NCBI GenBank assembly: GCA_018661465.1 | Contig: JABJIC010000027.1 | Location: 1 to 64,000, forward strand | Reading direction: 5' to 3' | From: Gammaproteobacteria bacterium | Lineage (GTDB): Bacteria; Pseudomonadota; Gammaproteobacteria; Pseudomonadales; Pseudohongiellaceae | DNA length: 64,000 nt | Part shown: positions 8,869-17,230 of the stretch, one piece after another | How positions within the stretch are numbered: the first letter of the stretch is position 1 | Layout: each line of letters opens with the position of its first letter | Made by a program: the position numbers and the translations under genes | Notes under the pieces: generated by a model | Database searches by the model: none | Told to the model about the DNA's origin: nothing | What the model saw: only the letters and a program-made list of their open reading frames with translations

Positions 8869-9805
8869 TTCTACTTTTCCTATTGTGATTGAAAACCAGG
8901 CCGGCTTATCGGAAATGGCTGATGTGTTGACTTGGCTTGATACCCAGGTTGATCAATACAAAGATCAATTGGCCAGCGCAGGTGCCATCTTGTTTCGAGG
9001 CTTTCCAGTGAAAACAGCTGAGGACTTTGATGTCTTCAGTGCTGCCTTTGCTTATGGCGACTTTACTTACAAGGAGTCGCTGTCCAATGCCGTGCGAATT
9101 AATTTCACCCCGCGGGTGTTTACAGCGAATGAAGCGCCCCCGGATGTGGAGATTTTTCTTCACCATGAAATGGCTCAGACTCCACTATCACCAGAGAAAG
9201 TTTTTTTCTGTTGTCTGAGTGCGGCGGAAAAGGGCGGAGCAACGCCGCTTTGTCGCTCGGACTGGCTCTATGCCAATTTCAAGAAACAGCATCCAAAATG
9301 GGCAGAGCAGTTTGCATCACTCGGATTGAAATACAAGATCCAGATGCCTGCAGAAGCGGATGCAGATTCCGGACAGGGGCGCAGCTGGGCGAGCACCCTC
9401 AGTGTTGATACAGTCGAGGAAGCGGAAGAAAGGCTTGCGGCGTTGGGGTATTCCTGGCGCTGGGAAGATGATGGTTCCCTGATAACTACCACTCCGGTGA
9501 TGCCGGCCGTGAAGCAGCTACCCGATGGCAGTGAATCTTTTTACAACCAGGTGCTCGCTGCCCATCTTGGATGGAAGCCAGTGGGAGTAGAACAGGAAGA
9601 GCCCCTGACATTTGGCAACGGTGATGCGATAGATGGTGAGGCGCTTGCAGAGTTAGCCAGCATGGCAAATGAATTTGTTCTGCCCCTTGAATGGCAAGAT
9701 GGCGATGTTGCTTTGGTAGACAATCACCGGGTTATGCATGGTCGCTATCCCTTCAGCGGATCAAGAAAGCGCTCGGTGGTGGTTTGTCTGGCGCGGGATG
9801 TCTAA
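8861..9805 (+). CDS. TauD/TfdA-family Fe(II)/2-oxoglutarate dioxygenase
   Basis: A 314-residue member of the TauD/TfdA family, nonheme iron enzymes that hydroxylate substrates with O2 and 2-oxoglutarate. I start at ATG 8861, which overlaps the preceding stop as ATGACTAA; longer in-frame starts would run deep into the aldo/keto reductase gene. The iron triad reads H101-x-E103 (LHHEMA) and His293 (NHRVMHGR), with Arg304 as likely 2-oxoglutarate anchor. Most family members have Asp rather than Glu in HxD/E, and Glu is seen in some subfamilies. It sits in a sugar-processing operon, so it may remove or modify a substituent. Substrate unknown. Confidence 0.84.
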   Translation: MTNSTFPIVIENQAGLSEMADVLTWLDTQVDQYKDQLASAGAILFRGFPVKTAEDFDVFSAAFAYGDFTYKESLSNAVRINFTPRVFTANEAPPDVEIFLHHEMAQTPLSPEKVFFCCLSAAEKGGATPLCRSDWLYANFKKQHPKWAEQFASLGLKYKIQMPAEADADSGQGRSWASTLSVDTVEEAEERLAALGYSWRWEDDGSLITTTPVMPAVKQLPDGSESFYNQVLAAHLGWKPVGVEQEEPLTFGNGDAIDGEALAELASMANEFVLPLEWQDGDVALVDNHRVMHGRYPFSGSRKRSVVVCLARDV

Positions 9806-9814
9806 TTCCTGGGT

Positions 9815-10792
9815 CTACTGCTCAGCTAGAACTCTATCGATCAAACTCTCCAGTCGTTCGTCTGGGGTGTATCCCTGCTCCATGAGTCTCCGTGTATAGG
9901 CGGCTGCGCTTGCCAGACCCTCAGGCAAGCTGATTTCACACTTCCATCCAGCCACAGCTTCGCGCACTTTGCTGTTGTCAAAAACCACCGAGTTGGCTTT
10001 GTCCCCTTTGAGTGGCCCGCGCCAAAACTCGCTATATTCGATTAGCTTGTCTGATGGCACATGAACTGACTTGATTGGGTGATCAAGAGCAGTGCTGACC
10101 TGTTCCACGATTTCATTCCACGAGTGAGCCGTATCACAGGTAATATGAAACGCTTCGCCCAAGGCTCTTGGATTGCCACAGAGTGCTACAAAGGCGCGGG
10201 AAAAGTCATCTGCGTGAGTTAAAGTCCAAAGTGATTCGCCATCGTCGTGCACAATAATTGGTTTGTCATTGAGAATGCGCCATGCCATGTGGTCACCGGG
10301 AAATGAAGTGCCCGGCAAGCGTCTGCGATAGGTGTGACTTGGGCGTACGACAGTAACTGGAAGCAGGCCATTGCTGTGAGCTTCGAACAACATTTGCTCA
10401 CATTCCGCTTTTAGTCGACTGTACTCCCAGAATGGATTTTTCAGCGGGGTGTCTTCGGTAATGACGCCGCCGCTCCAAGGCTTTTGATAGGCAGATGCCG
10501 AAGAGATGAAAGTGTACTGTCCGCAATGACCGGAAAACAGATCAATGTCTCTTGCTATTGTTTCTGTGTTTAAGCCAATGAATTGGCAGACGGAATCAAA
10601 CTCCCGTGATGCAAGTTTTGCGTACGTCTTGTCGTCGTTGAGGTCGCCTACAATCTGCTCAACTTCAGTCGGAAAAGTTTCCCTTGGGGTGCCTCGATTG
10701 AATACGGTGACATGATGACCCGCTACCACAGCCGCTTCTACACAGGCGAAGGAAATTTCGCCACTGCCCCCGATGTACAATACCCGGGTCAT
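9815..10792 (-). CDS. NAD-dependent epimerase/dehydratase (extended SDR)
   Basis: A 325-residue extended short-chain dehydrogenase/reductase. The nucleotide-binding motif YIGGSGEIS is at residues 6-14, an acidic GDLND near 49-53 follows, and the active site has Ser98/Ser100 (FISSAS) and Y124-x3-K128 (YSRLK). This branch resembles NAD-dependent epimerases and isoflavone-reductase-like proteins acting on nucleotide-activated or free sugars. It starts 5 bp after the stop of the phytanoyl-CoA-dioxygenase-type gene on the minus strand, and its tail meets the TauD gene tail 9 bp away. Precise function unknown. Confidence 0.78.
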   Translation of the reverse strand: MTRVLYIGGSGEISFACVEAAVVAGHHVTVFNRGTPRETFPTEVEQIVGDLNDDKTYAKLASREFDSVCQFIGLNTETIARDIDLFSGHCGQYTFISSASAYQKPWSGGVITEDTPLKNPFWEYSRLKAECEQMLFEAHSNGLLPVTVVRPSHTYRRRLPGTSFPGDHMAWRILNDKPIIVHDDGESLWTLTHADDFSRAFVALCGNPRALGEAFHITCDTAHSWNEIVEQVSTALDHPIKSVHVPSDKLIEYSEFWRGPLKGDKANSVVFDNSKVREAVAGWKCEISLPEGLASAAAYTRRLMEQGYTPDERLESLIDRVLAEQ

Positions 10793-10797
10793 CGATA

Positions 10798-11796
10798 CTA
10801 ATCGGCTTCTTCGACGTGAGCACCGCCACGACTGTGGGCGTCAATCAAATGATTAACTTCAGCATCAACGAAGTTAATATTGCGATTGATGCCATGCGTA
10901 GATGGGTTTTCGAAAGCAGACTTTGCACTGCTGTGGAATACCAGTCGGCCGTCGCCAACACCCCCTTCATCTAAAAGTTTAAGTGTTGAATCTTTGTCCA
11001 GTTGAGCCTGGTCTTCAGCAGAGACCTCATGTACCAGCCGCCCGCGCCAATGATTGCCCCGTGCGGAATGGTAAGTCAGGCCCAGCATTGCCCTGGGTCG
11101 ATCGGAGGAATTTGGAACGCCTCGATGCCACATGCGTGGGTCACGAAAACAGACTGCGCCTGCTGGAATTTCCATGCGCCCCGGTGGTCCCCAGGCTTCC
11201 AGCAAATCAGGCCGGTCCTTTAACCGATTCGAGGTCCAGGTAGCCACTTCAGTTTCCTTCTGGGAGCCGGGATAAATCTCAGTGGCACCGGTAGCTAAGG
11301 TAATGTCAGCGAGGGCGACCGAACAGGACAAGGTAGTTGGGGGTGGCGGCCAGCTTTGGCCATCTGCCTCTGCCTGTTCCTTGCTCTTCCAGGAATAGGG
11401 GCGATCAAAGTGGAGTGGTTGACTGGTGCTTCCCGGGCAGTTCACGTTGCCATTGTAGAAACCGAGCCAGGCATGCTGGCCAAGCACTTCGGCAACTACA
11501 CTCTCAAGTAGCGGGTTGGCAGCGAGGTCGGTTCTTACATAGGGAGCATAACGGCGCAAGCCCAGTTGCAGATGGCCAACGCCGGTGTGTTGTTCATGGG
11601 GGGTAAGTTCGCCGTCAGCCCGGACGATATCGACGTCCTCGAGGATGGAAGGCAGAAGTAACTCTCTAGTCTCTTCGGAAACAAGACCGCTTACCAGGGC
11701 ATAGCCCTCGGTCAGGATGGTCTCGTTGATCTGTTCAAGCACTTCTCTGGGAAGTGTGCCAGCTTCGTGGTCTGCCGGAGTAGCGGTGTAATGCAC
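10798..11796 (-). CDS. Phytanoyl-CoA dioxygenase family protein (PhyH)
   Basis: A 332-residue Fe(II)/2-oxoglutarate oxygenase of the PhyH family. Iron ligands are H129-x-D131 (PLHFDRPY) and His224 (MWHRGVPN), with Arg233 a candidate 2-oxoglutarate ligand. The GTG start at 11796 follows AGGAGG five bases upstream. Despite the family name, bacterial members act on many small metabolites, and PhyH proteins are common in marine catabolic clusters. It is the first gene of a two-gene minus-strand unit with the epimerase and lies downstream of the TetR gene. This is the second, unrelated 2-oxoglutarate oxygenase in the cluster. Confidence 0.82.
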   Translation of the reverse strand: MHYTATPADHEAGTLPREVLEQINETILTEGYALVSGLVSEETRELLLPSILEDVDIVRADGELTPHEQHTGVGHLQLGLRRYAPYVRTDLAANPLLESVVAEVLGQHAWLGFYNGNVNCPGSTSQPLHFDRPYSWKSKEQAEADGQSWPPPPTTLSCSVALADITLATGATEIYPGSQKETEVATWTSNRLKDRPDLLEAWGPPGRMEIPAGAVCFRDPRMWHRGVPNSSDRPRAMLGLTYHSARGNHWRGRLVHEVSAEDQAQLDKDSTLKLLDEGGVGDGRLVFHSSAKSAFENPSTHGINRNINFVDAEVNHLIDAHSRGGAHVEEAD

Positions 11797-11899
11797 ATCA
11801 GCCTCCTAATATTTGTTGGCGTTGTCGATTTCCATAGATGAAATTCCTTGCGCCTGAACGCCTTCTCAAGCCTGTCCTCAATCGAGGTAAGATTTATTA

Positions 11900-11910
11900 T
11901 AGTTAAACTA
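11900..11910. promoter_or_regulatory. 11-bp perfect palindrome, candidate operator
   Basis: TAGTTAAACTA in the 144-bp gap between the TetR gene and the PhyH gene, right after the word TTTATTATAG. Placement suits an operator for the phyH-epimerase unit. Binding is a guess. Confidence 0.25.
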
Positions 11911-11940
11911 AAACAACCGAACAAGCAGCTTAGGTGAGCT

Positions 11941-12579
11941 TCATTTTCCGGTTTGGGATTTAAAGCCCTGATCGATGAAATCCATCACGATCTGAATGGC
12001 TCTCTCTCGCGGTACCTTATTTTCGTGGGCATACTTGGCTGCTGCCATAGACGCCGCCGAAGCCATGCGAACCAGCATTGCTGCCTTTTTTCGATCTACG
12101 TTAATATCTTTGGCAACCACATTGATCAGGAGTTTTCGCCGCTGCTTGTGGTGCTCGGCCCTTTGGTTTTCTACGGCTGGTGCTACCTCGGGATCTTCCA
12201 GCAATATATCCATCACCCAGTCTTCATCGATGTGATCGTAGTTTCGTGCTACGAAAACCTTGCAAACCCCTTCCAGAGTTTTGGCGTTATTGAGTGAGCT
12301 TCGAATTGAATCGAGATAGTTCTCATATTCTCTAATTAACAGCTGCTGCAGCAAATCGATGCGGGAGGAGAAATAATGAAAGAGCAGAGGCTCGGAAATT
12401 CCGGCATCCGCCACTAGCTTTTTCAGAGAGAATGCCTGTAAGCCATTATTGGCAATAGCTTGCTTCGCCACATCGAGAATCTGATTGCTTCGGGCTTCAG
12501 GTGAAAGCCGGGTTCTTTTGGTGCTCTCTGCCATCGGACGATTCATGCTCCTTAGATCAATACTGTGAAAACGATTCAT
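11941..12579 (-). CDS. TetR/AcrR family transcriptional regulator
   Basis: A protein of about 200-212 residues with an N-terminal TetR helix-turn-helix (FSLKKLVADAGISEPLLFHYF, roughly residues 50-70) and a C-terminal ligand domain with no recognisable specificity. The start is uncertain: ATG 12579 has a close AAGGG, ATG 12546 has AAGGAG only one base away, and ATG 12534 would also keep the whole domain. It diverges from the VOC/ABC-transporter operon and reads toward the phyH gene, so it could control both. A 13-bp palindrome at 12633-12645 is the best operator candidate. Confidence 0.85.
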   Translation of the reverse strand: MNRFHSIDLRSMNRPMAESTKRTRLSPEARSNQILDVAKQAIANNGLQAFSLKKLVADAGISEPLLFHYFSSRIDLLQQLLIREYENYLDSIRSSLNNAKTLEGVCKVFVARNYDHIDEDWVMDILLEDPEVAPAVENQRAEHHKQRRKLLINVVAKDINVDRKKAAMLVRMASAASMAAAKYAHENKVPRERAIQIVMDFIDQGFKSQTGK

Positions 12580-12632
12580 TGGCCCTTAGGCGATGCAAAC
12601 GGGCTTCAAGCTCATGCTTCCTATTTGTGTGC

Positions 12633-12645
12633 GGTTATAATAACC
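12633..12645. promoter_or_regulatory. 13-bp perfect palindrome overlapping a -10 hexamer (likely TetR operator)
   Basis: GGTTATAATAACC is a perfect inverted repeat centred between the divergent TetR and VOC starts. It contains TATAAT on the plus strand. A repressor site masking a -10 box is the usual TetR arrangement. Confidence 0.5.
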
Positions 12646-12696
12646 TCCACAGCAATAGATAGCAGCCTTAGATACACTGTTCTCGTTTTCTCGACC

Positions 12697-12714
12697 CTAC
12701 AATGTAGATGCTAC
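12697..12714. promoter_or_regulatory. Overlapping CTAC/GTAG inverted repeats upstream of the VOC gene
   Basis: CTACAATGTAGATGCTAC holds two overlapping inverted repeats 25-40 bp before the VOC start. It may be a second regulator site or a leader structure. The evidence is weak. Confidence 0.25.
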
Positions 12715-12738
12715 CGACAAACGAGGGAGTCTCAAACT

Positions 12739-13167
12739 ATGAAAGAGCCGCAGAGCTTTCCAATCCTCCTTGGACAGGACCACCTGGTTTACGTGGTCGA
12801 GGATATGGACTCCGCCATTGAAAAGTGGCGTGATCAGATGGGCCTGCCTCTCCAGCACTTCGTCGATCTCAAAGAGCACGGAATTAAGCAGGCCTTCTTT
12901 CCTTTGGCCGATGGCACTTTCGTTGAGCTGCTTGCGGCTACCAATGATGAGTCTCGCGTTGCACAGATTCTGAAAGAAAAAGGCGAGGGCATACACGTTA
13001 TCGCAATGCAGGTGGCCGATCTTGATGGGGCAGTGCAACAGCTACAAGAAAATGGCGCTGAATTGATGGGCGTTGGTACGGATCGCGTTTTTATTCATCC
13101 TGATTCAGCCAATGGCGTCATGATTCAATTGTGGCCCAAGGATCGCCCCCACAGGTGGCGTGACTAA
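12739..13167 (+). CDS. VOC-family (glyoxalase-like) protein
   Basis: A 142-residue vicinal-oxygen-chelate protein made of paired beta-alpha-beta-beta-beta modules, resembling methylmalonyl-CoA epimerase and glyoxalase I layouts. The first module opens LGQDHLVYVVEDMDSAIEKW with His15 as likely metal ligand; the second ends NGVMIQLW. ATG 12739 follows GAGGGAG. An in-frame extension to 12565 crosses the regulatory region and is unlikely to be translated. The stop overlaps the transporter binding-protein gene by 8 bp, so this enzyme is tightly coupled to import and may act on the transported compound. Confidence 0.8.
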   Translation: MKEPQSFPILLGQDHLVYVVEDMDSAIEKWRDQMGLPLQHFVDLKEHGIKQAFFPLADGTFVELLAATNDESRVAQILKEKGEGIHVIAMQVADLDGAVQQLQENGAELMGVGTDRVFIHPDSANGVMIQLWPKDRPHRWRD

Positions 13168-15151
13168 GCTTATGCAATCACTATCCCTGTCAGTTTCCAG
13201 ATCTCAATTTTTGCTTTCATGCTTCTGTCTTGTAGTCTCCTTTTTTTGTTTGGTTCTTATCTCAATATTTACCAAACCCACTCAGGCTGCAGAAGCTAAC
13301 AATCCTGCAAACTATCCGTCAGCCTGGTTGGAACCTGCAAAAACTGCTTCTCAATTGGACATCACGTCATTTTCCCAAAGTTCAATATTGGAAGGGAAGG
13401 GCTTGCCGCCAGTTGAGCAGAGGCTACCGGACGACCCTCCGGTGATTGTGCCTGTCGATTCGATCGGCAACTACGGTGGAATCGCCCACATCATTGCCGA
13501 TGACCGGGGCATGTTCATTGCAGCGGAAGGTTTGTTTACCATATCCCCCGATCTGAAAACCATCTTGCCCAATCTGGCGGAATCCTGGTCTTACAACGAT
13601 GAAGGTGATCAACTTACGGTGACTTTGCGCAAAGGATTGAAGTGGTCCGACGGTCATCCTCTCACCACTGAAGACATCTTGTTTTCAGTTAATGATTTGC
13701 AGCTCAATACAAATTTCATGCCGGTTACCTTGCCAAATTTTATTGGCCTTGAGTTGCATGCAATCGATAGTTGGTCATTTGTGATCAATTTTCCTGATCC
13801 AGATCCTTTCTTCATTAATTACGTGGCTCAGTCTCCGGAATACTTCTTGCTGCCCAAACATTACTTTCGCGAATACCACCCAGACTATACCGACCCGAAT
13901 TTAATCGCAGAACGTATGGAAGAATTGGGCTTTAGCAGTTGGTCGGCATTCATGACGACCAGTATGCAGAAACGATTGTTTCCGGACTTGGTGAATCATC
14001 CAACCCTGAGCTCCTTCAAAATCGAGAGTCTCTCTCCGGGGCTCTATAGCTATCAGCGGAATCCCTATTATTTCAAGGTTGATCCAAGCGGTCAGCAACT
14101 GCCCTATATTGATGCCATCGAAGCGCAGGATGTGAGGGAGAACGAGGTCGCCGTGGCGAAGGCTTCAACAGGGCAATTGGATTTCGCTGGTGTGCGACTA
14201 CCTACACAGGATATTCCTCTGCTCAAGCTCGGTGAACAGGGTAGTGGCATAAAGGTCAATATATGGAATCGCCTACATGGTAGTGATTTGTCGATACAGG
14301 CCAATATGAACTACGGGGACGGGCAGAAACGAGAGTTGTTTTCAGATGTGAGGTTTCGCCGCGCTCTTTCCATGGCGATCAATCGCGATGAGATGAACGA
14401 GATTATCTATTTCGGCCGTGGTACCCCCCGCCAAGTGACCGTCGTCCCTGGCAGCGACTATTTTGAACCGGAATTTGCTACCGCTTGGGCTCAATACGAT
14501 GTTGAGGCAGCCAATTTACTGCTTGATGAAATCGGTTTACACGATGTCAATGGAGATGGGGTGAGAGAGTTGCCCGATGGTAGTCCGCTCACATTGACTG
14601 TCGAATACGTGGATACGGAAACGCCAAAGCAAGTATCTATGGAACTGGTAGTTAGCTACTGGAATGACGTTGGTCTGGATGCCCGCCAGCGCTTAATAGA
14701 CCGTGAATTACAATACTCACGTGCTATTTCAGGCGAGTTGGAAATGACCGTATGGCATGCCGATAGAACAACCGACATTCTGTTTCCAATCAATCCCGAT
14801 TTCTGGGCGCCGCGCAAACTTGCTGCGAGCCTGGCGATGTGGAGTGAATGGTCCCGTTGGTATCTCACCGATGGCAATCTCGGCGAAGAGCCACCACCGG
14901 AAATTCGGCAACTACAAATCTGGGCAGACGAATTAGCAACCACTATGGATCGTGATCGCCGCATTGAGCTGGGCAAGCTCCTGCTTGCCGCCAATGCAGA
15001 AAATGTCTGGACCATTGGTACTGTGGGTCTTGCGCCACAGCCGGTGGTGACCTCCGACAGACTTAAAAATGTAGTCGAATTCGGCCTGTGGGGCTGGGAT
15101 ATTCGCTATACGATGCCCTATCACCCGGCTTCCTGGTACTTCGCTCAATGA
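13160..15151 (+). CDS. ABC transporter substrate-binding protein, family 5 (oligopeptide/oligosaccharide type)
   Basis: A long (663-residue) SBP_bac_5 periplasmic binding protein. The signal segment is near residues 13-37 and the mature protein begins around QAAEANN. Family landmarks are LAESWSYNDEGDQLTVTLRKGLKWSDG near 138-163, RFRRALSMAINRDEMNE near 400 and a C-terminal GLWGWDIRYTMPYHPASWYF. Family 5 proteins bind peptides, but several bind oligosaccharides. GTG 13160 overlaps the VOC stop by 8 bp; ATG 13172 is an alternative start. The stop overlaps the first permease as ATGA. The length exceeds the classical DppA/OppA of about 540 residues and matches the subclass that pairs with insert-bearing permeases. 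Confidence 0.88.
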   Translation: MTKLMQSLSLSVSRSQFLLSCFCLVVSFFCLVLISIFTKPTQAAEANNPANYPSAWLEPAKTASQLDITSFSQSSILEGKGLPPVEQRLPDDPPVIVPVDSIGNYGGIAHIIADDRGMFIAAEGLFTISPDLKTILPNLAESWSYNDEGDQLTVTLRKGLKWSDGHPLTTEDILFSVNDLQLNTNFMPVTLPNFIGLELHAIDSWSFVINFPDPDPFFINYVAQSPEYFLLPKHYFREYHPDYTDPNLIAERMEELGFSSWSAFMTTSMQKRLFPDLVNHPTLSSFKIESLSPGLYSYQRNPYYFKVDPSGQQLPYIDAIEAQDVRENEVAVAKASTGQLDFAGVRLPTQDIPLLKLGEQGSGIKVNIWNRLHGSDLSIQANMNYGDGQKRELFSDVRFRRALSMAINRDEMNEIIYFGRGTPRQVTVVPGSDYFEPEFATAWAQYDVEAANLLLDEIGLHDVNGDGVRELPDGSPLTLTVEYVDTETPKQVSMELVVSYWNDVGLDARQRLIDRELQYSRAISGELEMTVWHADRTTDILFPINPDFWAPRKLAASLAMWSEWSRWYLTDGNLGEEPPPEIRQLQIWADELATTMDRDRRIELGKLLLAANAENVWTIGTVGLAPQPVVTSDRLKNVVEFGLWGWDIRYTMPYHPASWYFAQ

Positions 15152-16137
15152 GAAAATATGTACTGCGCCGCCTGTTGGGCATGATTCCGACCCTGGCTAT
15201 AATCTCAATACTGGTCTTTACTGTGATACAGCTGCCGGAAGGCGATATCGTGACATCAACTCTGGATCGACTATCAGCGACCGGTGTAGATCTGAGTGAT
15301 GAGCGAATCCAGAACCTGCGAGCACAGTACAATCTGGATCAACCTCTGTTTGTTCAATACCTGGCCTGGATTGGGAATTTCATCACAGGTGATATGGGGT
15401 TCTCCTATCTTTACGCCCAGCCGGTAAATGAGTTGGTCTGGGAGCGATTGGGTTACACGCTTCTTATCACTGTGTGTGCGTTGCTTTTTACCTGGTTGCT
15501 GGCCTTGCCCATCGGAATATATTCTGCAGTGCGCCAATATTCCATCGCAGACTACGGGTTTACCACAATAGGACTGATAGGTTTGGCGACACCGAACTTT
15601 TTAATCGCCTTGATATTAATGTATCTGGGCTATACCTGGTTCGGATTGAGTTTCGGTGGTTTGTTCTCCCCAGAGTTTCTCAATACGCCCTGGAGCTGGG
15701 CACGATTCGTGGACATGCTTGCTCATCTGTGGATTCCAGTTGTAGTTATAGGCACATCGGGCATGGCAATTACCATGCGTCTGATGCGAGCCAACCTGTT
15801 GGATGAACTTAAGAAACCCTATGTCATCACTGCCCGTGCCAAGGGTGTGCCACCGCTTAAGCTATTATTGAAATACCCCGTACGCATCGCCATCAATCCT
15901 TTCATCAGCACGATTGGTTTGCTGTTGCCTGCGCTGCTCTCCGGTGAAGCTATCGTTGGTGTAGTGCTTAATTTGCCAACTACAGGCCCCTTGCTAGTGC
16001 AGTCTCTTATTACTCAGGATATGTACCTGGCGGGAAGTCTCATTATGCTGCTCAGTGTGCTTACCGTGGTTGGTATGTTGTTGTCTGATCTATTGTTGGC
16101 CTGGGTTGACCCGAGGGTTCGTTATGAGCGAGCTTAG
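15148..16137 (+). CDS. ABC transporter permease (DppB/OppB type)
   Basis: A 329-residue inner-membrane permease with about six transmembrane segments. The N-terminal MRKYVLRRLLGMIPTLAIIS is typical of DppB/OppB. The EAA-type coupling loop reads YVITARAKGVPPLKLLLKY near residue 230. The start overlaps the binding-protein stop (ATGA), and the stop overlaps the second permease start by 14 bp. With the next gene it forms the translocation pore. Confidence 0.9.
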   Translation: MRKYVLRRLLGMIPTLAIISILVFTVIQLPEGDIVTSTLDRLSATGVDLSDERIQNLRAQYNLDQPLFVQYLAWIGNFITGDMGFSYLYAQPVNELVWERLGYTLLITVCALLFTWLLALPIGIYSAVRQYSIADYGFTTIGLIGLATPNFLIALILMYLGYTWFGLSFGGLFSPEFLNTPWSWARFVDMLAHLWIPVVVIGTSGMAITMRLMRANLLDELKKPYVITARAKGVPPLKLLLKYPVRIAINPFISTIGLLLPALLSGEAIVGVVLNLPTTGPLLVQSLITQDMYLAGSLIMLLSVLTVVGMLLSDLLLAWVDPRVRYERA

Positions 16138-17230
16138 AGAACTGTCGCCCGGTAGGTTGGCTTGGCTAAGATTTCGCCGGCATCGCCTTGCCATGATAGC
16201 GGCCGGCGTATTGGTGGTTCTTTACTTGCTCGCTATGTTCTGTGAATTCATGAGTCCTTACACACCCCAGCAACGCAATGCCCGTGCCATCAATGCGCCT
16301 CCGATGGACATTCGCTTTTTCGACGCCGAAGGACAGTTTCATCTCAGGCCATTCGTCTATGATCTGGAGCTCACTATTAATCCGGATACCTGGATGCGGG
16401 AATATGAGGAAAATACCAGTATCGCTTACCCGATTCGATTCTTCGCCCGTGGAGAGCCTTATGAATTTTGGGGATTGTTTGAGGCAGATAGACATTTGTT
16501 CAGTGTGGACCCGGATGGGTCTGGTTACATCCATTGGTTCGGCACCGATTCATTGGGTCGCGACATGTATAGCCGCGTGCTCTACGGCGCACGAGTATCC
16601 CTCTCCATTGGTGTGGTCGGGGTTGGCTTAACTCTCTTTCTCGGGGTATTGCTCGGAGGATTTGCCGGCTATCTGGGAGGAATGTTTGATAGTGCCGTGC
16701 AGCGGATGACGGAAGTACTGCAGTCTATTCCGACCTTGCCTCTATGGATGGCGCTTTCTGCGGCATTACCGGCTGCGTGGTCACCAATTACTACCTATTT
16801 TGGTGTCACCATTATCTTGTCCCTGTTCGGCTGGACTACTCTGGCGCGGCAGGTGAGGGGGCGCTTTCTGGCTATGCGGGAAGAAGACTTTGTTATTGCG
16901 GCGAGGCTCATTGGAGCCAATGACACGCGAGTTATTTTCCGCCATATGCTGCCGAGTTTTACGTCTCACATCATCACTACAGCAACACTCGCCGTCCCCG
17001 CCATGATATTGGGTGAAACCGCGTTAAGCTTTTTGGGAATCGGTTTGCGGGCGCCGGTTGTTAGCTGGGGTGTGTTATTGCAACAGGCTCAAAATTATCA
17101 GGTTATCGTGATGACGCCATGGTTGTTGTTGCCGGGAGCTTTCATTGTTATTACCGTTATTGCATTCAATCTTCTTGGCGATGGTTTGCGTGATGCTGCG
17201 GATCCCTATAGCAGCTTGAGGGAACAATGA
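16124..17230 (+). CDS. ABC transporter permease (DppC/OppC type) with periplasmic insert
   Basis: A 368-residue permease. A cytoplasmic N-terminus and first membrane helix (about residues 24-43) are followed by a periplasmic region of roughly 100 residues (DIRFFDAEGQFHLRPF to DGSGYIHWFGTD) before the conserved core GTDSLGRDMYSRVLYGARVS. The EAA loop is near EDFVIAARLIGANDTRVIFRHM. Classical DppC proteins lack such a long insert; it marks a subclass that goes with long binding proteins, as here. The start is ATG 16124 inside the end of the DppB-like gene, and the stop overlaps the first ATPase (ATGA). Confidence 0.88.
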   Translation: MSELRELSPGRLAWLRFRRHRLAMIAAGVLVVLYLLAMFCEFMSPYTPQQRNARAINAPPMDIRFFDAEGQFHLRPFVYDLELTINPDTWMREYEENTSIAYPIRFFARGEPYEFWGLFEADRHLFSVDPDGSGYIHWFGTDSLGRDMYSRVLYGARVSLSIGVVGVGLTLFLGVLLGGFAGYLGGMFDSAVQRMTEVLQSIPTLPLWMALSAALPAAWSPITTYFGVTIILSLFGWTTLARQVRGRFLAMREEDFVIAARLIGANDTRVIFRHMLPSFTSHIITTATLAVPAMILGETALSFLGIGLRAPVVSWGVLLQQAQNYQVIVMTPWLLLPGAFIVITVIAFNLLGDGLRDAADPYSSLREQ

